DNA of 7,853 nucleotides from Melioribacteraceae bacterium (GCA_015494845.1 WGAL01000251.1:1-7853); one strand, 5' to 3'; counted from the first letter of the stretch, positions 1-6,541 are shown. Notes: generated by a model from the letters alone, not told the origin. Translations and numbers: made by a program.

Positions 1-543
1 AGGTCTTACTTCGTAATATGTGTTCAAAATGCTGATACATTTGTGTTCATAATCGCGTAAAATATCGCAGACTTCCTGAATCGCTCTTTCCTTATCGTCG
101 ATGCACATCGAAACGCGATAACTCGGAACGCGCGCGCCTGTAATTCTGATAAGCGCTTCAAAAACATCGTGCTCCGTAATCATTCCAACCAAATTCCCTT
201 TTCCGTCAACAACCGGCAAACCGCCTATTTTATTGTCGTACATTAAAATTGCGGCTTGTTCGAGAGTTGATTCGTCGCTGATAGTAATCGGATTCGGTTT
301 GTAAATGTCTTTAACTTTAATTTTCGAAAGCAAATAGTGAACTTCCCAAATATCGAGCGACGTAACTTTCGACGGAGACGCTTCTTTTAAATCTCTGTCC
401 GTTACGATTCCGACCAATTTGCCGTCTTCCAGAACCGGCAAACGTCTGATTTTATTGCGTTTTAACAATTCAATCGCTTCGGAAATAGTATCGTGAACGT
501 CAACCGTGATTACGTCTTTCGTCATCCATTTTTTTACTAACAT
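1..543 (-). CDS. CBS-CBS-ACT domain protein (AcuB-like), partial at the left edge
   Basis: The frame is open from an ATG at 543-541 to the window edge, giving 181 residues without a stop. An AGGAG at 554-550, 6 nt before the ATG, supports this start. Residues 1-56 form a first CBS motif (begins MLVKKWMTKDV, ends GIVTDRDL) and residues 77-134 a second (GGLPVVDGKG, then GMITEHDVFEAL). From about residue 141 a beta-alpha-beta segment (RVSMCIDD, then an ERAIQEVCDILRDY helix) looks like the start of an ACT domain. CBS pairs usually bind adenosine nucleotides and ACT domains usually bind amino acids, so a cytoplasmic sensor or regulator role is inferred. It lies 15 bp after livF and is probably the last or near-last gene of the operon. 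The name AcuB describes architecture only; acetoin metabolism is not implied. The domain call is firm, the function is not. Confidence 0.85.
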   Translation of the reverse strand, partial: MLVKKWMTKDVITVDVHDTISEAIELLKRNKIRRLPVLEDGKLVGIVTDRDLKEASPSKVTSLDIWEVHYLLSKIKVKDIYKPNPITISDESTLEQAAILMYDNKIGGLPVVDGKGNLVGMITEHDVFEALIRITGARVPSYRVSMCIDDKERAIQEVCDILRDYEHKCISILNTYYEVRP

Positions 544-558
544 TTTATTCTCCTGAAT

Positions 559-1263
559 TTAAATTCCCAAGAACGCTTCTTTTACGTGTTCGTTGTTTAG
601 TAATTCTTGCCCTGTGCCTTCGAGAACAATTTTACCGTTTTCGAGAACATAAGCGCGGTCGCAGAATTTCAACGTCGATTGAACATTCTGCTCGACAAGT
701 AAAACCGTGATACCTTGTCTGTTCACGCTTTTAACAATTTCAAAAACGTCTTGAACAAGAACAGGAGCAAGTCCCAAACTCGGTTCGTCGAGCATCAACA
801 ATTTCGGCAAAGACATCAATCCGCGCGCAATTGCAACCATTTGTTGTTCCCCGCCGGAAAGCGTGCCGGCAAGTTGATTTCTTCTTTCTTTCAGTTTCGG
901 GAAAAGCTCGTAGCACATTTCCATTGTTTCAAATCTCTTTGCCTTGGCTTCTCCCCAAAGCGAGCCGAGAATCAAATTTTCCTCGACAGTCATTTCATTA
1001 AACAAACGGCGTCCTTCCGGCACATGAACAATTCCCATTTTCAAAATGTCTTCAGGATTTTTGTTCGTAATGTCTTGCCCCTGAAAAGTTATTTTCCCGC
1101 GCGAAACTTTCTGCAAACCGGAAATAGTTTTAATTATCGAAGATTTTCCCGCGCCGTTTGCTCCGACAAGAACAAGAATCTCGCCGTTTCTAATTTCAAA
1201 AGAAACATCCCAGAGGACTTGCAAATCCCCGTAACTCATATCTATGTTTTCTACTTTCAGCAT
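559..1263 (-). CDS. livF: High-affinity (branched-chain) amino acid ABC transporter, ATP-binding subunit LivF
   Basis: This is one of two ATPases that power import through LivH/LivM. From the ATG at 1263 it is 234 aa, the usual LivF length. Walker A is GANGAGKS (residues 34-41), the ABC signature LSGGEQQ (135-141) and Walker B LLMLDEP (155-161). Two family traits are visible: VPEGRRLF (about 82-89) where other ABC proteins have a Q-loop, and LVEQN with Gln in the H-loop position. Both are normal for LivF. The start is ambiguous. An in-frame TTG at 1269 lies 4 nt after the AGGAG at 1278-1274, while the ATG lies 10 nt after it; I chose the ATG by codon. The livG stop codon TAG is embedded in this same Shine-Dalgarno (TAGGAG), so translation of the two genes is probably coupled. 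The substrate class is inferred from the family. Confidence 0.95.
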   Translation of the reverse strand: MLKVENIDMSYGDLQVLWDVSFEIRNGEILVLVGANGAGKSSIIKTISGLQKVSRGKITFQGQDITNKNPEDILKMGIVHVPEGRRLFNEMTVEENLILGSLWGEAKAKRFETMEMCYELFPKLKERRNQLAGTLSGGEQQMVAIARGLMSLPKLLMLDEPSLGLAPVLVQDVFEIVKSVNRQGITVLLVEQNVQSTLKFCDRAYVLENGKIVLEGTGQELLNNEHVKEAFLGI

Positions 1264-1276
1264 AAGCAATTTACTC

Positions 1277-1999
1277 CTAATGATAATCAGTGCCTAAATA
1301 CGCTTCAATTACCGTTGGGTTTTTAGCGACTTCTTCAGGTTTCCCTTCGGTTATTGTTGTTCCGAACGCAATTGCGTGGATTCTATCGGAAATATTCATA
1401 ATAACTTTCATTATGTGTTCTACGATTATGATTGTTATTCCGAGTTCGGAACGGATTGCTTTAATGATATCGATTGCTTCGTCCAATTCGGAAGGATTCA
1501 AACCGGCCGCCGTCTCGTCGAGCAAAAGCAAAGAAGGACGAGTTGCAAGGGCTTTTGCAATTTCCAAACGCTTGCGTCCGGCAATCGGCAACGCGCCGGC
1601 TTTCATATTTGCGACGTGGTCGAGATGAGTAAATTCCAATACTTCTCTTGCCACTTTCCGCGCGCCGGCAAAAGTAGTTTCGCGCGCAAAAGCCGCCGCC
1701 ATTATGTTATCTTCAACCGATAAACGTTTAAGCGGTTTTACCACTTGAAACGTTCGCCCGATGCCGAGCATTGCAATTTCGTGCGTTTGTTTATGAGTAA
1801 TATTTATCCCTTTGAAAATAATTTCGCCGCTTGTTACGGGATAATAATGATTTATCAAATTAAAGATTGTCGTTTTTCCGCTTCCGTTTGGACCGATTAA
1901 TCCGAGAATTTCCCCTTCTTCAACCGTAAAGGAAACCTTGTTTACGGCCGTTAGTCCGCCGAAATTCTTAGTAACTTTATTTAAGGTTAAAATTCCCAT
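1277..1999 (-). CDS. livG: High-affinity (branched-chain) amino acid ABC transporter, ATP-binding subunit LivG
   Basis: This is the second ATPase of the LIV/HAAT importer, 240 aa. Walker A GPNGSGKT (36-43), the Q-loop Gln in GRTFQ (85), Walker B LLLLDE (157-162) and the H-loop His in VEHIM (195) are all intact. The signature region is unusual. Where E. coli-type LivG has an LSGGQ-like YGQQRR, this protein reads ALPIAGRKRLEIAKAL (136-151), with no SGG core. I recall similar LAGRKRLE versions in other LivG homologues, so this is probably a natural subgroup rather than damage. The residues after the catalytic Glu (TAAGLNP) are LivG-like. The ATG at 1999 shares one base with the livM stop (TAATG), and a GGAG lies 5 nt upstream inside livM, so translational coupling is likely. 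It should pair with LivF as an asymmetric ATPase dimer. Confidence 0.95.
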   Translation of the reverse strand: MGILTLNKVTKNFGGLTAVNKVSFTVEEGEILGLIGPNGSGKTTIFNLINHYYPVTSGEIIFKGINITHKQTHEIAMLGIGRTFQVVKPLKRLSVEDNIMAAAFARETTFAGARKVAREVLEFTHLDHVANMKAGALPIAGRKRLEIAKALATRPSLLLLDETAAGLNPSELDEAIDIIKAIRSELGITIIIVEHIMKVIMNISDRIHAIAFGTTITEGKPEEVAKNPTVIEAYLGTDYH

Positions 2000-2976
2000 T
2001 ATTTCTCCGTATTACTTTTGAGGTGCAACTTTTTCTTTATCAATTCCCAATCGCCAACTACGCCGCCGGGCAGATAAAGAATAACAAAAATTACAAGAAG
2101 ACCGAATACAAAGGCGTGCATTCCGGAAACCCATTGCGGCGCCAAGCCGAAAATTGCCGAACGGAAAAGTTCTTGCAAAAGAACCATAATAATCGCGCCG
2201 ACCGCAGGTCCCCAAATTGTTCCAACGCCTCCGATAATTCCGACAAGAATTGTTATAATCGAAATATTATGAAGCGCAAAAACCGTTTCGGAATCGATAA
2301 AGCCCATATAAATAAAATAGAACGCGCCGGCAACGCCCGCCCAGAACGAAGAAACAATCATCGAAATGTTTTTATATTTCTTCGTATTTATTCCGAGAGC
2401 CATTGCGGCGTCTTCGTCTTCGCGAATGGAAAGGAAATAATAACCTTCGCGTCTTCGCATCAAAAGTTTAACCGAAACAATTGAAGCGACGGCTATTGCG
2501 AAAATAATGTAATAATATGGAATCTTGGTAACCCAAGTTGTGATGTATAAAATACCGTTATGACCGTTTGTTAACCATTCCTCCTCGCCAAATGCTATTC
2601 TTAAAATTTCAGCCGATGCGAGAGTTCCCAAAGCGAAATACGGTCCGCGTAATCTGAATACGACAACGCCAAGCAAATAACCGATAACAACAGCCATAAT
2701 TCCGCCTGCAATCAAACCCCACCACGGCGAAATTTTATAATGCAGAAACGGAAGAGCCGCAGTGTATGCGCCAACTCCGAAATATGCCGCATGTCCGAAT
2801 GAAACTTGTCCTGTGTAACCGGCAAGCAAGTTCCAAGACGTTCCGAGCACAACCCACATCATAATAAATATTAACAATCCTTGTGCATAAGGCGAAAAGT
2901 AGAACAATAACGGTAAAACAAGTCCTGTAAAAATTATTATTAATTCACCTTTCGAGAAAAACTTTTTATTTTCCAT
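1999..2976 (-). CDS. livM: High-affinity (branched-chain) amino acid ABC transporter, permease LivM
   Basis: One of the two inner-membrane channel subunits, 325 aa, with many hydrophobic segments and a short charged N-terminus and C-terminal tail. Family hallmarks are a GQVSFGHAAYFGVGAYTA block (57-74), RLRGPYFALGTLA (108-120) and the cytoplasmic coupling loop REDEDAAMALGI (185-196), which contacts the ATPases. GGVGTIWGPAVGA (249-261) and the terminal LPGGVVG (302-308) also match the LivM pattern. The ATG at 2976 follows the livH stop by 7 bp. Its Shine-Dalgarno (AAGGTG or TAGG) lies in the last codons of livH. Length and motif order are normal and I see no damage. Substrate preference cannot be read from the permease. 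Confidence 0.95.
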   Translation of the reverse strand: MENKKFFSKGELIIIFTGLVLPLLFYFSPYAQGLLIFIMMWVVLGTSWNLLAGYTGQVSFGHAAYFGVGAYTAALPFLHYKISPWWGLIAGGIMAVVIGYLLGVVVFRLRGPYFALGTLASAEILRIAFGEEEWLTNGHNGILYITTWVTKIPYYYIIFAIAVASIVSVKLLMRRREGYYFLSIREDEDAAMALGINTKKYKNISMIVSSFWAGVAGAFYFIYMGFIDSETVFALHNISIITILVGIIGGVGTIWGPAVGAIIMVLLQELFRSAIFGLAPQWVSGMHAFVFGLLVIFVILYLPGGVVGDWELIKKKLHLKSNTEK

Positions 2977-2983
2977 AATTAAC

Positions 2984-3859
2984 CTACACCTTCGTTAAAC
3001 TTTTTAATCCGCCAGGCAAGAATACCAATACAAGCAAGAAAATAATCAGCCCGAAAGCGTCGCGATAACCGGCCGCGATATACGTTGCGCCCAAAGTTTC
3101 AGCCAATCCGAGCACAATACCGCCGGCAATCGCGCCTACGGTAGAACCGAGACCTCCGAGTATCGTGATAACAAAAGCTTTTGCCGTAAATTCCGGACCG
3201 ACATCGGGATAAAGGTAATAAATCGGTAAAAAGAACGAGCCTGCCGCCGCAATTAAAGCGCTACCGAGAGCGTAAGTAAAAATCGTGATTTTCTCGGCGC
3301 TAATTCCCATTAAGGAAGCGGCAAGTCTGTCTTGCGCCGTTGCGCGTATTTGACGGCCCAAATCCGTTTTCATTAAAAGATAGAAAAGGAAAATCGTGGC
3401 GGCAATAGAGAACAAAAACGCCCAGAACAACGGAATTGCGATTGAAATACCGCCGATGTGCCAAGCCTGTCCGGTATAGCTTGTTTGAACCGAACGGTAA
3501 TCGGAAGTAAAAATAAATCTCATAAACTCAACCAAAACAATTCCGATTCCAACGGTCATTAAAACTTGGTTCTCAGGTAAAATAGAATCTTTTTCAATAA
3601 GCGGATTTAACAAATACTTACTAATATATTTTGCAAGGTAGAACACAACCGGAACCGTAATAAATACGGACAAATACGGATCAATACCCAAATAATACCA
3701 CGCTACCCACGCAATATACATTGAAACCATTAACATTTGTCCGTGAGCTAAGTTGATAATCTTCAGAACGCCCATAATGAGCGTCATTCCGATTCCGATT
3801 ATAGCATATAGTCCGCCTACCAGCAATCCTGAAATCAAAGATTGCAAAAACATTTCCAT
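2984..3859 (-). CDS. livH: High-affinity (branched-chain) amino acid ABC transporter, permease LivH
   Basis: Partner permease of LivM, 291 aa, typical LivH length and almost wholly hydrophobic. The N-terminus carries the family block GLLVGGLYAI (11-20) followed by INLAHGQ (35-41). The coupling loop is GRQIRATAQDRLAASLMGI (168-186). ITILGGLGSTVGAIAGG (231-247) and the terminal LPGGL (281-285) are also characteristic. The ATG at 3859 has GGAG 6 nt upstream (within TGGAG) and is preferred over the in-frame ATG two codons later. It is separated from livK by 92 bp containing a GC-rich hairpin, so its expression may be lower than that of the binding protein. Downstream genes follow with almost no gaps, so livHMGF should be translated from one message. 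Confidence 0.95.
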   Translation of the reverse strand: MEMFLQSLISGLLVGGLYAIIGIGMTLIMGVLKIINLAHGQMLMVSMYIAWVAWYYLGIDPYLSVFITVPVVFYLAKYISKYLLNPLIEKDSILPENQVLMTVGIGIVLVEFMRFIFTSDYRSVQTSYTGQAWHIGGISIAIPLFWAFLFSIAATIFLFYLLMKTDLGRQIRATAQDRLAASLMGISAEKITIFTYALGSALIAAAGSFFLPIYYLYPDVGPEFTAKAFVITILGGLGSTVGAIAGGIVLGLAETLGATYIAAGYRDAFGLIIFLLVLVFLPGGLKSLTKV

Positions 3860-3906
3860 AATATACTCCAGGAATTTTAAGAAATGAAACTTAGAACATA
3901 AATCTC

Positions 3907-3943
3907 AAAATTATAAAATCGGGAGCGGGATTTCACCGCTCCC
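3907..3943 (-). terminator. GC-rich hairpin between livK and livH (attenuator or 3'-end stabiliser)
   Basis: On the minus strand GGGAGCGG (3943-3936) pairs perfectly with CCGCTCCC (3928-3921) around a 7-nt loop. The tail is only moderately U-rich (GATTTTATAATTTT, 3920-3907), so a partial terminator or RNA-stabilising stem is more likely than a full stop. It starts 8 bp after the livK stop codon. The tail contains an exact TATAAT (3915-3910) that could serve as a -10 box, but I see no good -35, so an internal livH promoter is only a weak possibility. Confidence 0.7.
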
Positions 3944-3951
3944 TAAACGCC

Positions 3952-5193
3952 TTATTTCCAGTATTTATTCCAGTCAATCGGATAATCGAATTTTGCGTTG
4001 GCAAGTTCTTTCGGCCAAACAAGTTTCAAACTTCCGTCTTGCCATTGAACAACGTAAGTTTGCATTTTGTTTTGGTGAATTTTCTTTCCGTAAGAAGTAA
4101 ATTTAACAGGGCCGAAAACAGTCATCATATCGGTAGCGTCAAGTTGTTTTTTGATGTTTTCTTTCGAATAATCGCCTTTGCAACGTTTCAAAACATCTGC
4201 AACAACTTGTGCGGCAGCGTAAGCTTCTGCGCCGTGGTAATCAGGTCCGTCGCCGCCGTATTTTTTAACGTAAGCGTCAAAGAATTCTTTTGCGCCAGGT
4301 ATCGGAAGAGTTTGATGCCACAATGTTGCGGAAACAACTCTTTCGGATGCTTTACCGGCGTTTTCCTTAAATGCAGGCATTGTGAATCCAGCGCCGGCAC
4401 CAACGTAAAGTTTCGGTTGGAAATTAAGTTCGCGGGCTTGTTTCATCAACATTGCCGCGTCCATAACATACGCAATCATATAAACAACGTCTGGATTAGC
4501 TTTTTTAGCGTTGAGCAACATCGGTTTGAAATCAACCGTACCGCTTGAATAAGATTCGTTTCCGAGAATTTCAATGCCTAATTTTTTAGCAGTTTTTGCG
4601 AAAGATTTTGCGCCTTTTGTTCCGAAAGTGGTGCTTTCGTGAATAATGTAAACCGATTTGGGTTTAACGACTTCTTTCAACAATCCTTCCAAACCGGAAG
4701 CGTATTCCGATACAGGAGGATTGAGACGGTAAATATAGAATTTATCGCCGTCGTTTGTCGTTAAATTAAAGGATTCCGGTTCCGTAATTTTATCAACCGA
4801 ACCGGTATTTACCAAAAACGGAGTTCTGTATTGTTGAGCAACTGCTGCTGCTGCATAAGTTACAGATGAACTGTAACCACCGGCAATCAACGGAACTTTA
4901 TCAACGTTAATTAATTTTTCTGCGCCTGCACGTCCTACGTCAGGTTTGCCGGTATCATCTTCATAAACAAATTCAAGTTTTCTTCCGTCAATACCACCGT
5001 TTTTGTTGATTTTTTCTTTTGCCAATTCATAGGCGTTCTTTTCCATTTCGCCGAATTTTGCTTTGCTACCGGTTAAAGGGAGCAAAACACCGATTTTAAT
5101 CGGGCCGGTTTCTTTTTTACCGCAACCGTTCAAACCCACTACGAAAGCAAGTCCTAAAACGGCAACCAATAAAAGTTTACCCGCTTTTTTCAT
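3952..5193 (-). CDS. livK: Amino acid ABC transporter substrate-binding lipoprotein (LivK/LivJ type, Peripla_BP_6)
   Basis: This type I periplasmic binding protein of 413 aa would capture the solute and deliver it to LivHM. The N-terminus is a lipoprotein signal: two Lys, a hydrophobic stretch, then GLNGC with the lipidated Cys at residue 24. Asn at -2 is a little off the usual lipobox, and +2 is Gly. The mature part opens with IKIGVLLPLTG, the family start, and continues with INKNGGIDGR, AGGYSSSVTYAAAAVAQQY and PFLVNTG, which lie in the usual ligand-binding lobe. The C-terminus (LVWPKEL, then YPIDWNKYW) also fits the family. The ATG at 5193 has GGAGG 4 nt upstream. The gene is bracketed by hairpins: a strong terminator upstream and a GC-rich stem downstream. 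The exact substrate (branched-chain or other amino acid, amide) cannot be told from sequence alone. Confidence 0.93.
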   Translation of the reverse strand: MKKAGKLLLVAVLGLAFVVGLNGCGKKETGPIKIGVLLPLTGSKAKFGEMEKNAYELAKEKINKNGGIDGRKLEFVYEDDTGKPDVGRAGAEKLINVDKVPLIAGGYSSSVTYAAAAVAQQYRTPFLVNTGSVDKITEPESFNLTTNDGDKFYIYRLNPPVSEYASGLEGLLKEVVKPKSVYIIHESTTFGTKGAKSFAKTAKKLGIEILGNESYSSGTVDFKPMLLNAKKANPDVVYMIAYVMDAAMLMKQARELNFQPKLYVGAGAGFTMPAFKENAGKASERVVSATLWHQTLPIPGAKEFFDAYVKKYGGDGPDYHGAEAYAAAQVVADVLKRCKGDYSKENIKKQLDATDMMTVFGPVKFTSYGKKIHQNKMQTYVVQWQDGSLKLVWPKELANAKFDYPIDWNKYWK

Positions 5194-5221
5194 TTTTCCT
5201 CCAAAATTTATTATTTACTAC

Positions 5222-5252
5222 AAAAAAGGGAGGAATAAATTTTTCCTCCCTT
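5222..5252 (-). terminator. Intrinsic terminator between the porin gene and livK
   Basis: On the minus strand AAGGGAGGAA (5252-5243) pairs with TTCCTCCCTT (5235-5226) around a 7-nt loop and runs straight into a T tract (six T at 5227-5222). This is a textbook rho-independent terminator, 12 bp after the porin stop. Only 28 bp separate the T tract from the livK ATG, too little for a conventional promoter and leader, so livK probably depends on read-through. Confidence 0.85.
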
Positions 5253-5264
5253 AAAATCTCACAC

Positions 5265-6350
5265 TTAGAATTTTGCTATGAAGAGAACTTCAAGTTTGTT
5301 TCTCGAGAAATCTTTGGCTCCGTCGATTTTATCGGAAATTATACGGGCTCTCGGCATAACGGTAACGTGTTTATTAATGCCCCAAGCGTATGCAAGCCAA
5401 ATATAACCAAAGTTTTCATCACGATCGCCGCTTGAAAGTTTGTCGGTTCTTTTTGCATAATCATACCAAGCAATAACTTTACCAGGACCGAGTTTACCGG
5501 TAACTTTTACTCTAAAAAACATACCGCTATATTCGGTAGTTCCTTCTGCTGAATTGGATGTCATAGCAAAAGTTGCTCCAAATCCCCAACCGCCGAATTT
5601 CGGAGTTGCAAGATTCAAACCGTAAGTCATCGGTGCTGTTGCGGAATCGTTTGCCATTGTGTAATAGAAAGCAGGTTGCAATTTGAAACCGCCAACCGTA
5701 AATTCATAATCGATTCCGTAAGTATATCTGTCGTGCAAATCTTGATCAACATCGCCGCCAACTTTTTCAACATATCTGTAGTTTTCATCCAACAACGCCA
5801 TAAAATGAATTTTTCCTGCGCCCGGATTGATATAACCTTTGAAACCTGTTGCTGTTCCTAAATTATAGATGGTAAACGGAATATCAATCATTTTGTTCGG
5901 ATAATAATGAACATCAATCATCGGGTTTGCCAATGCATTAACAGGTATAATACCGCCGTCCAACCCGAAAGTTTTACCGTGATAACCGAACCACATTTGA
6001 GTAAAGTTTACATATGGACGTGCAATTAAATCGTTTGAACCAATTACAGTATAATTTCCGTCCAAACCTGCAAGATTTGTAAACATATAACCCGCGTAGT
6101 TGTAATGTGCTAACTGGATTTTACCTACCCAGTTTTCATCAATTTGGACTGCAACATTAATACGGGCACGCATCATGTAATACATATCGTTGATTTTACC
6201 GATGCCGTTGTGTCCGTATTCGCCCCAATCCAACATGTCGTAACGTGGACGAACTTGCAAGTCGCCAGACCACTTAATCGACTGTGCCGAAACATTGGTG
6301 AAAAATCCCACCAACAATAGAGCCGTAATTAATGAAAATAATTTTTTCAT
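5265..6350 (-). CDS. Outer-membrane beta-barrel protein (porin-like), family not recognised
   Basis: The protein has 361 aa from the ATG at 6350. It has a clear Sec signal peptide (MKKLFSLITALLLVGFF core) with probable cleavage after VSA at residue 22. The mature part is rich in Gly, Tyr, Phe and Trp and shows alternating amphipathic strands such as YMMRARINVAVQI, FKLQPAFYYTMA and GKVIAWYDYA. It ends in LEVLFIAKF, whose terminal Phe fits the outer-membrane assembly signal. Length suits a barrel of roughly 14 to 18 strands; I did not count them reliably. An in-frame ATG at 6392 is rejected because its GGGG abuts the codon, whereas 6350 has AGGAGG 4 nt upstream and a signal peptide right after. 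As first gene before livK it probably passes the same substrate through the outer membrane, an inference from position only. Confidence 0.85.
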   Translation of the reverse strand: MKKLFSLITALLLVGFFTNVSAQSIKWSGDLQVRPRYDMLDWGEYGHNGIGKINDMYYMMRARINVAVQIDENWVGKIQLAHYNYAGYMFTNLAGLDGNYTVIGSNDLIARPYVNFTQMWFGYHGKTFGLDGGIIPVNALANPMIDVHYYPNKMIDIPFTIYNLGTATGFKGYINPGAGKIHFMALLDENYRYVEKVGGDVDQDLHDRYTYGIDYEFTVGGFKLQPAFYYTMANDSATAPMTYGLNLATPKFGGWGFGATFAMTSNSAEGTTEYSGMFFRVKVTGKLGPGKVIAWYDYAKRTDKLSSGDRDENFGYIWLAYAWGINKHVTVMPRARIISDKIDGAKDFSRNKLEVLFIAKF

Positions 6351-6354
6351 AAAT

Positions 6355-6360
6355 CCTCCT
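6355..6360 (-). promoter_or_regulatory. Strong ribosome binding site of the porin gene
   Basis: AGGAGG (minus strand, 6360-6355) is followed by 4 nt and the ATG at 6350. It decides the start against the upstream in-frame ATG at 6392, which would add 14 residues that break the signal peptide layout. Confidence 0.85.
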
Positions 6361-6413
6361 ATAAGGTTGTTAGTTAAACAATATAAACACATCCCCTTAA
6401 CCCGCTTAATATT

Positions 6414-6429
6414 TACAACGATTATGCCA
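6414..6429 (-). promoter_or_regulatory. Candidate sigma-54 (-24/-12) promoter for the porin-liv operon
   Basis: The minus strand reads TGGCATAATCGTTGTA. Compared with the consensus TGGCACGNNNNTTGCW, the TGGCA block, the exact GG-to-G spacing (10 bp) and TTG are all present, with A at -11. The main deviation is T instead of C at -12. This predicts a transcript starting near 6403 (a G) with a leader of about 53 nt before the porin ATG. The gene just upstream encodes a sigma-54 activator, which strengthens the call. Not experimentally shown. Confidence 0.7.
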
Positions 6430-6480
6430 AAATCTCAAAGAAAAGTTAAAATTTAAAAATTGTGTTTTTGCTAAATATTT

Positions 6481-6496
6481 CGTGATTTTAATCACA
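6481..6496. promoter_or_regulatory. CRP/FNR-family-like operator palindrome
   Basis: The minus strand reads TGTGATTAAAATCACG. This matches the E. coli CRP pattern TGTGA-N6-TCACA at 9 of 10 half-site bases, and its core GTGATT-AA-AATCAC is a perfect 6-2-6 inverted repeat. Its centre (6488.5) lies about 85 bp upstream of the predicted sigma-54 start and just downstream of the sigma-70-like -10 box. A CRP/FNR-superfamily regulator is the best guess. The organism is unknown, so the cognate protein cannot be named. Confidence 0.5.
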
Positions 6497-6506
6497 CAGA
6501 AAACAA

Positions 6507-6534
6507 ATTATAAATTTCGTTTATAGATTTTCAA
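6507..6534 (-). promoter_or_regulatory. Candidate sigma-70-type promoter upstream of the porin gene
   Basis: On the minus strand TTGAAA (6534-6529) and a perfect TATAAT (6512-6507) are 16 bp apart, close to the TTGACA-17-TATAAT ideal. The predicted start is near 6500, which would give a 150-nt leader to the porin. The region is very AT-rich, so chance matches are easy. If real, it would supply basal expression, and the palindrome at 6481-6496 would sit over its initial transcribed region. Confidence 0.4.
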
Positions 6535-6541
6535 GCAAAAC

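Noticed and set aside
715..1326. Plus-strand open frame of 203 codons across livF
   Set aside because: It is antisense to a gene with complete ABC motifs, has no recognisable domain and no convincing Shine-Dalgarno. The same holds for the other plus-strand frames at 1290-1723, 2023-2484, 4039-4548, 5676-5861 and 6596-7579.
2012..2215. Minus-strand open frame of 67 codons inside livM
   Set aside because: It is a shifted frame within livM, which is intact with all family motifs. Composition looks like a shadow (many Arg and Cys).
5194..5221. Promoter between the terminator and livK
   Set aside because: Only 28 bp are available and these include the Shine-Dalgarno. AT-rich words resembling a -10 exist, but any start would leave almost no leader.
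6366..6380. Small inverted repeat TTGTT-TAACT-AACAA in the porin leader, as a regulatory hairpin
   Set aside because: A 5-bp AT-rich stem is too weak and too easily found by chance. It does not cover the Shine-Dalgarno.
6351..6392. Longer porin start at the ATG 6392
   Set aside because: Its purine run (AAGGGG) abuts the ATG with no spacing, it would place 14 residues before a clean signal peptide, and it lies only about 12 nt from the predicted sigma-54 start.
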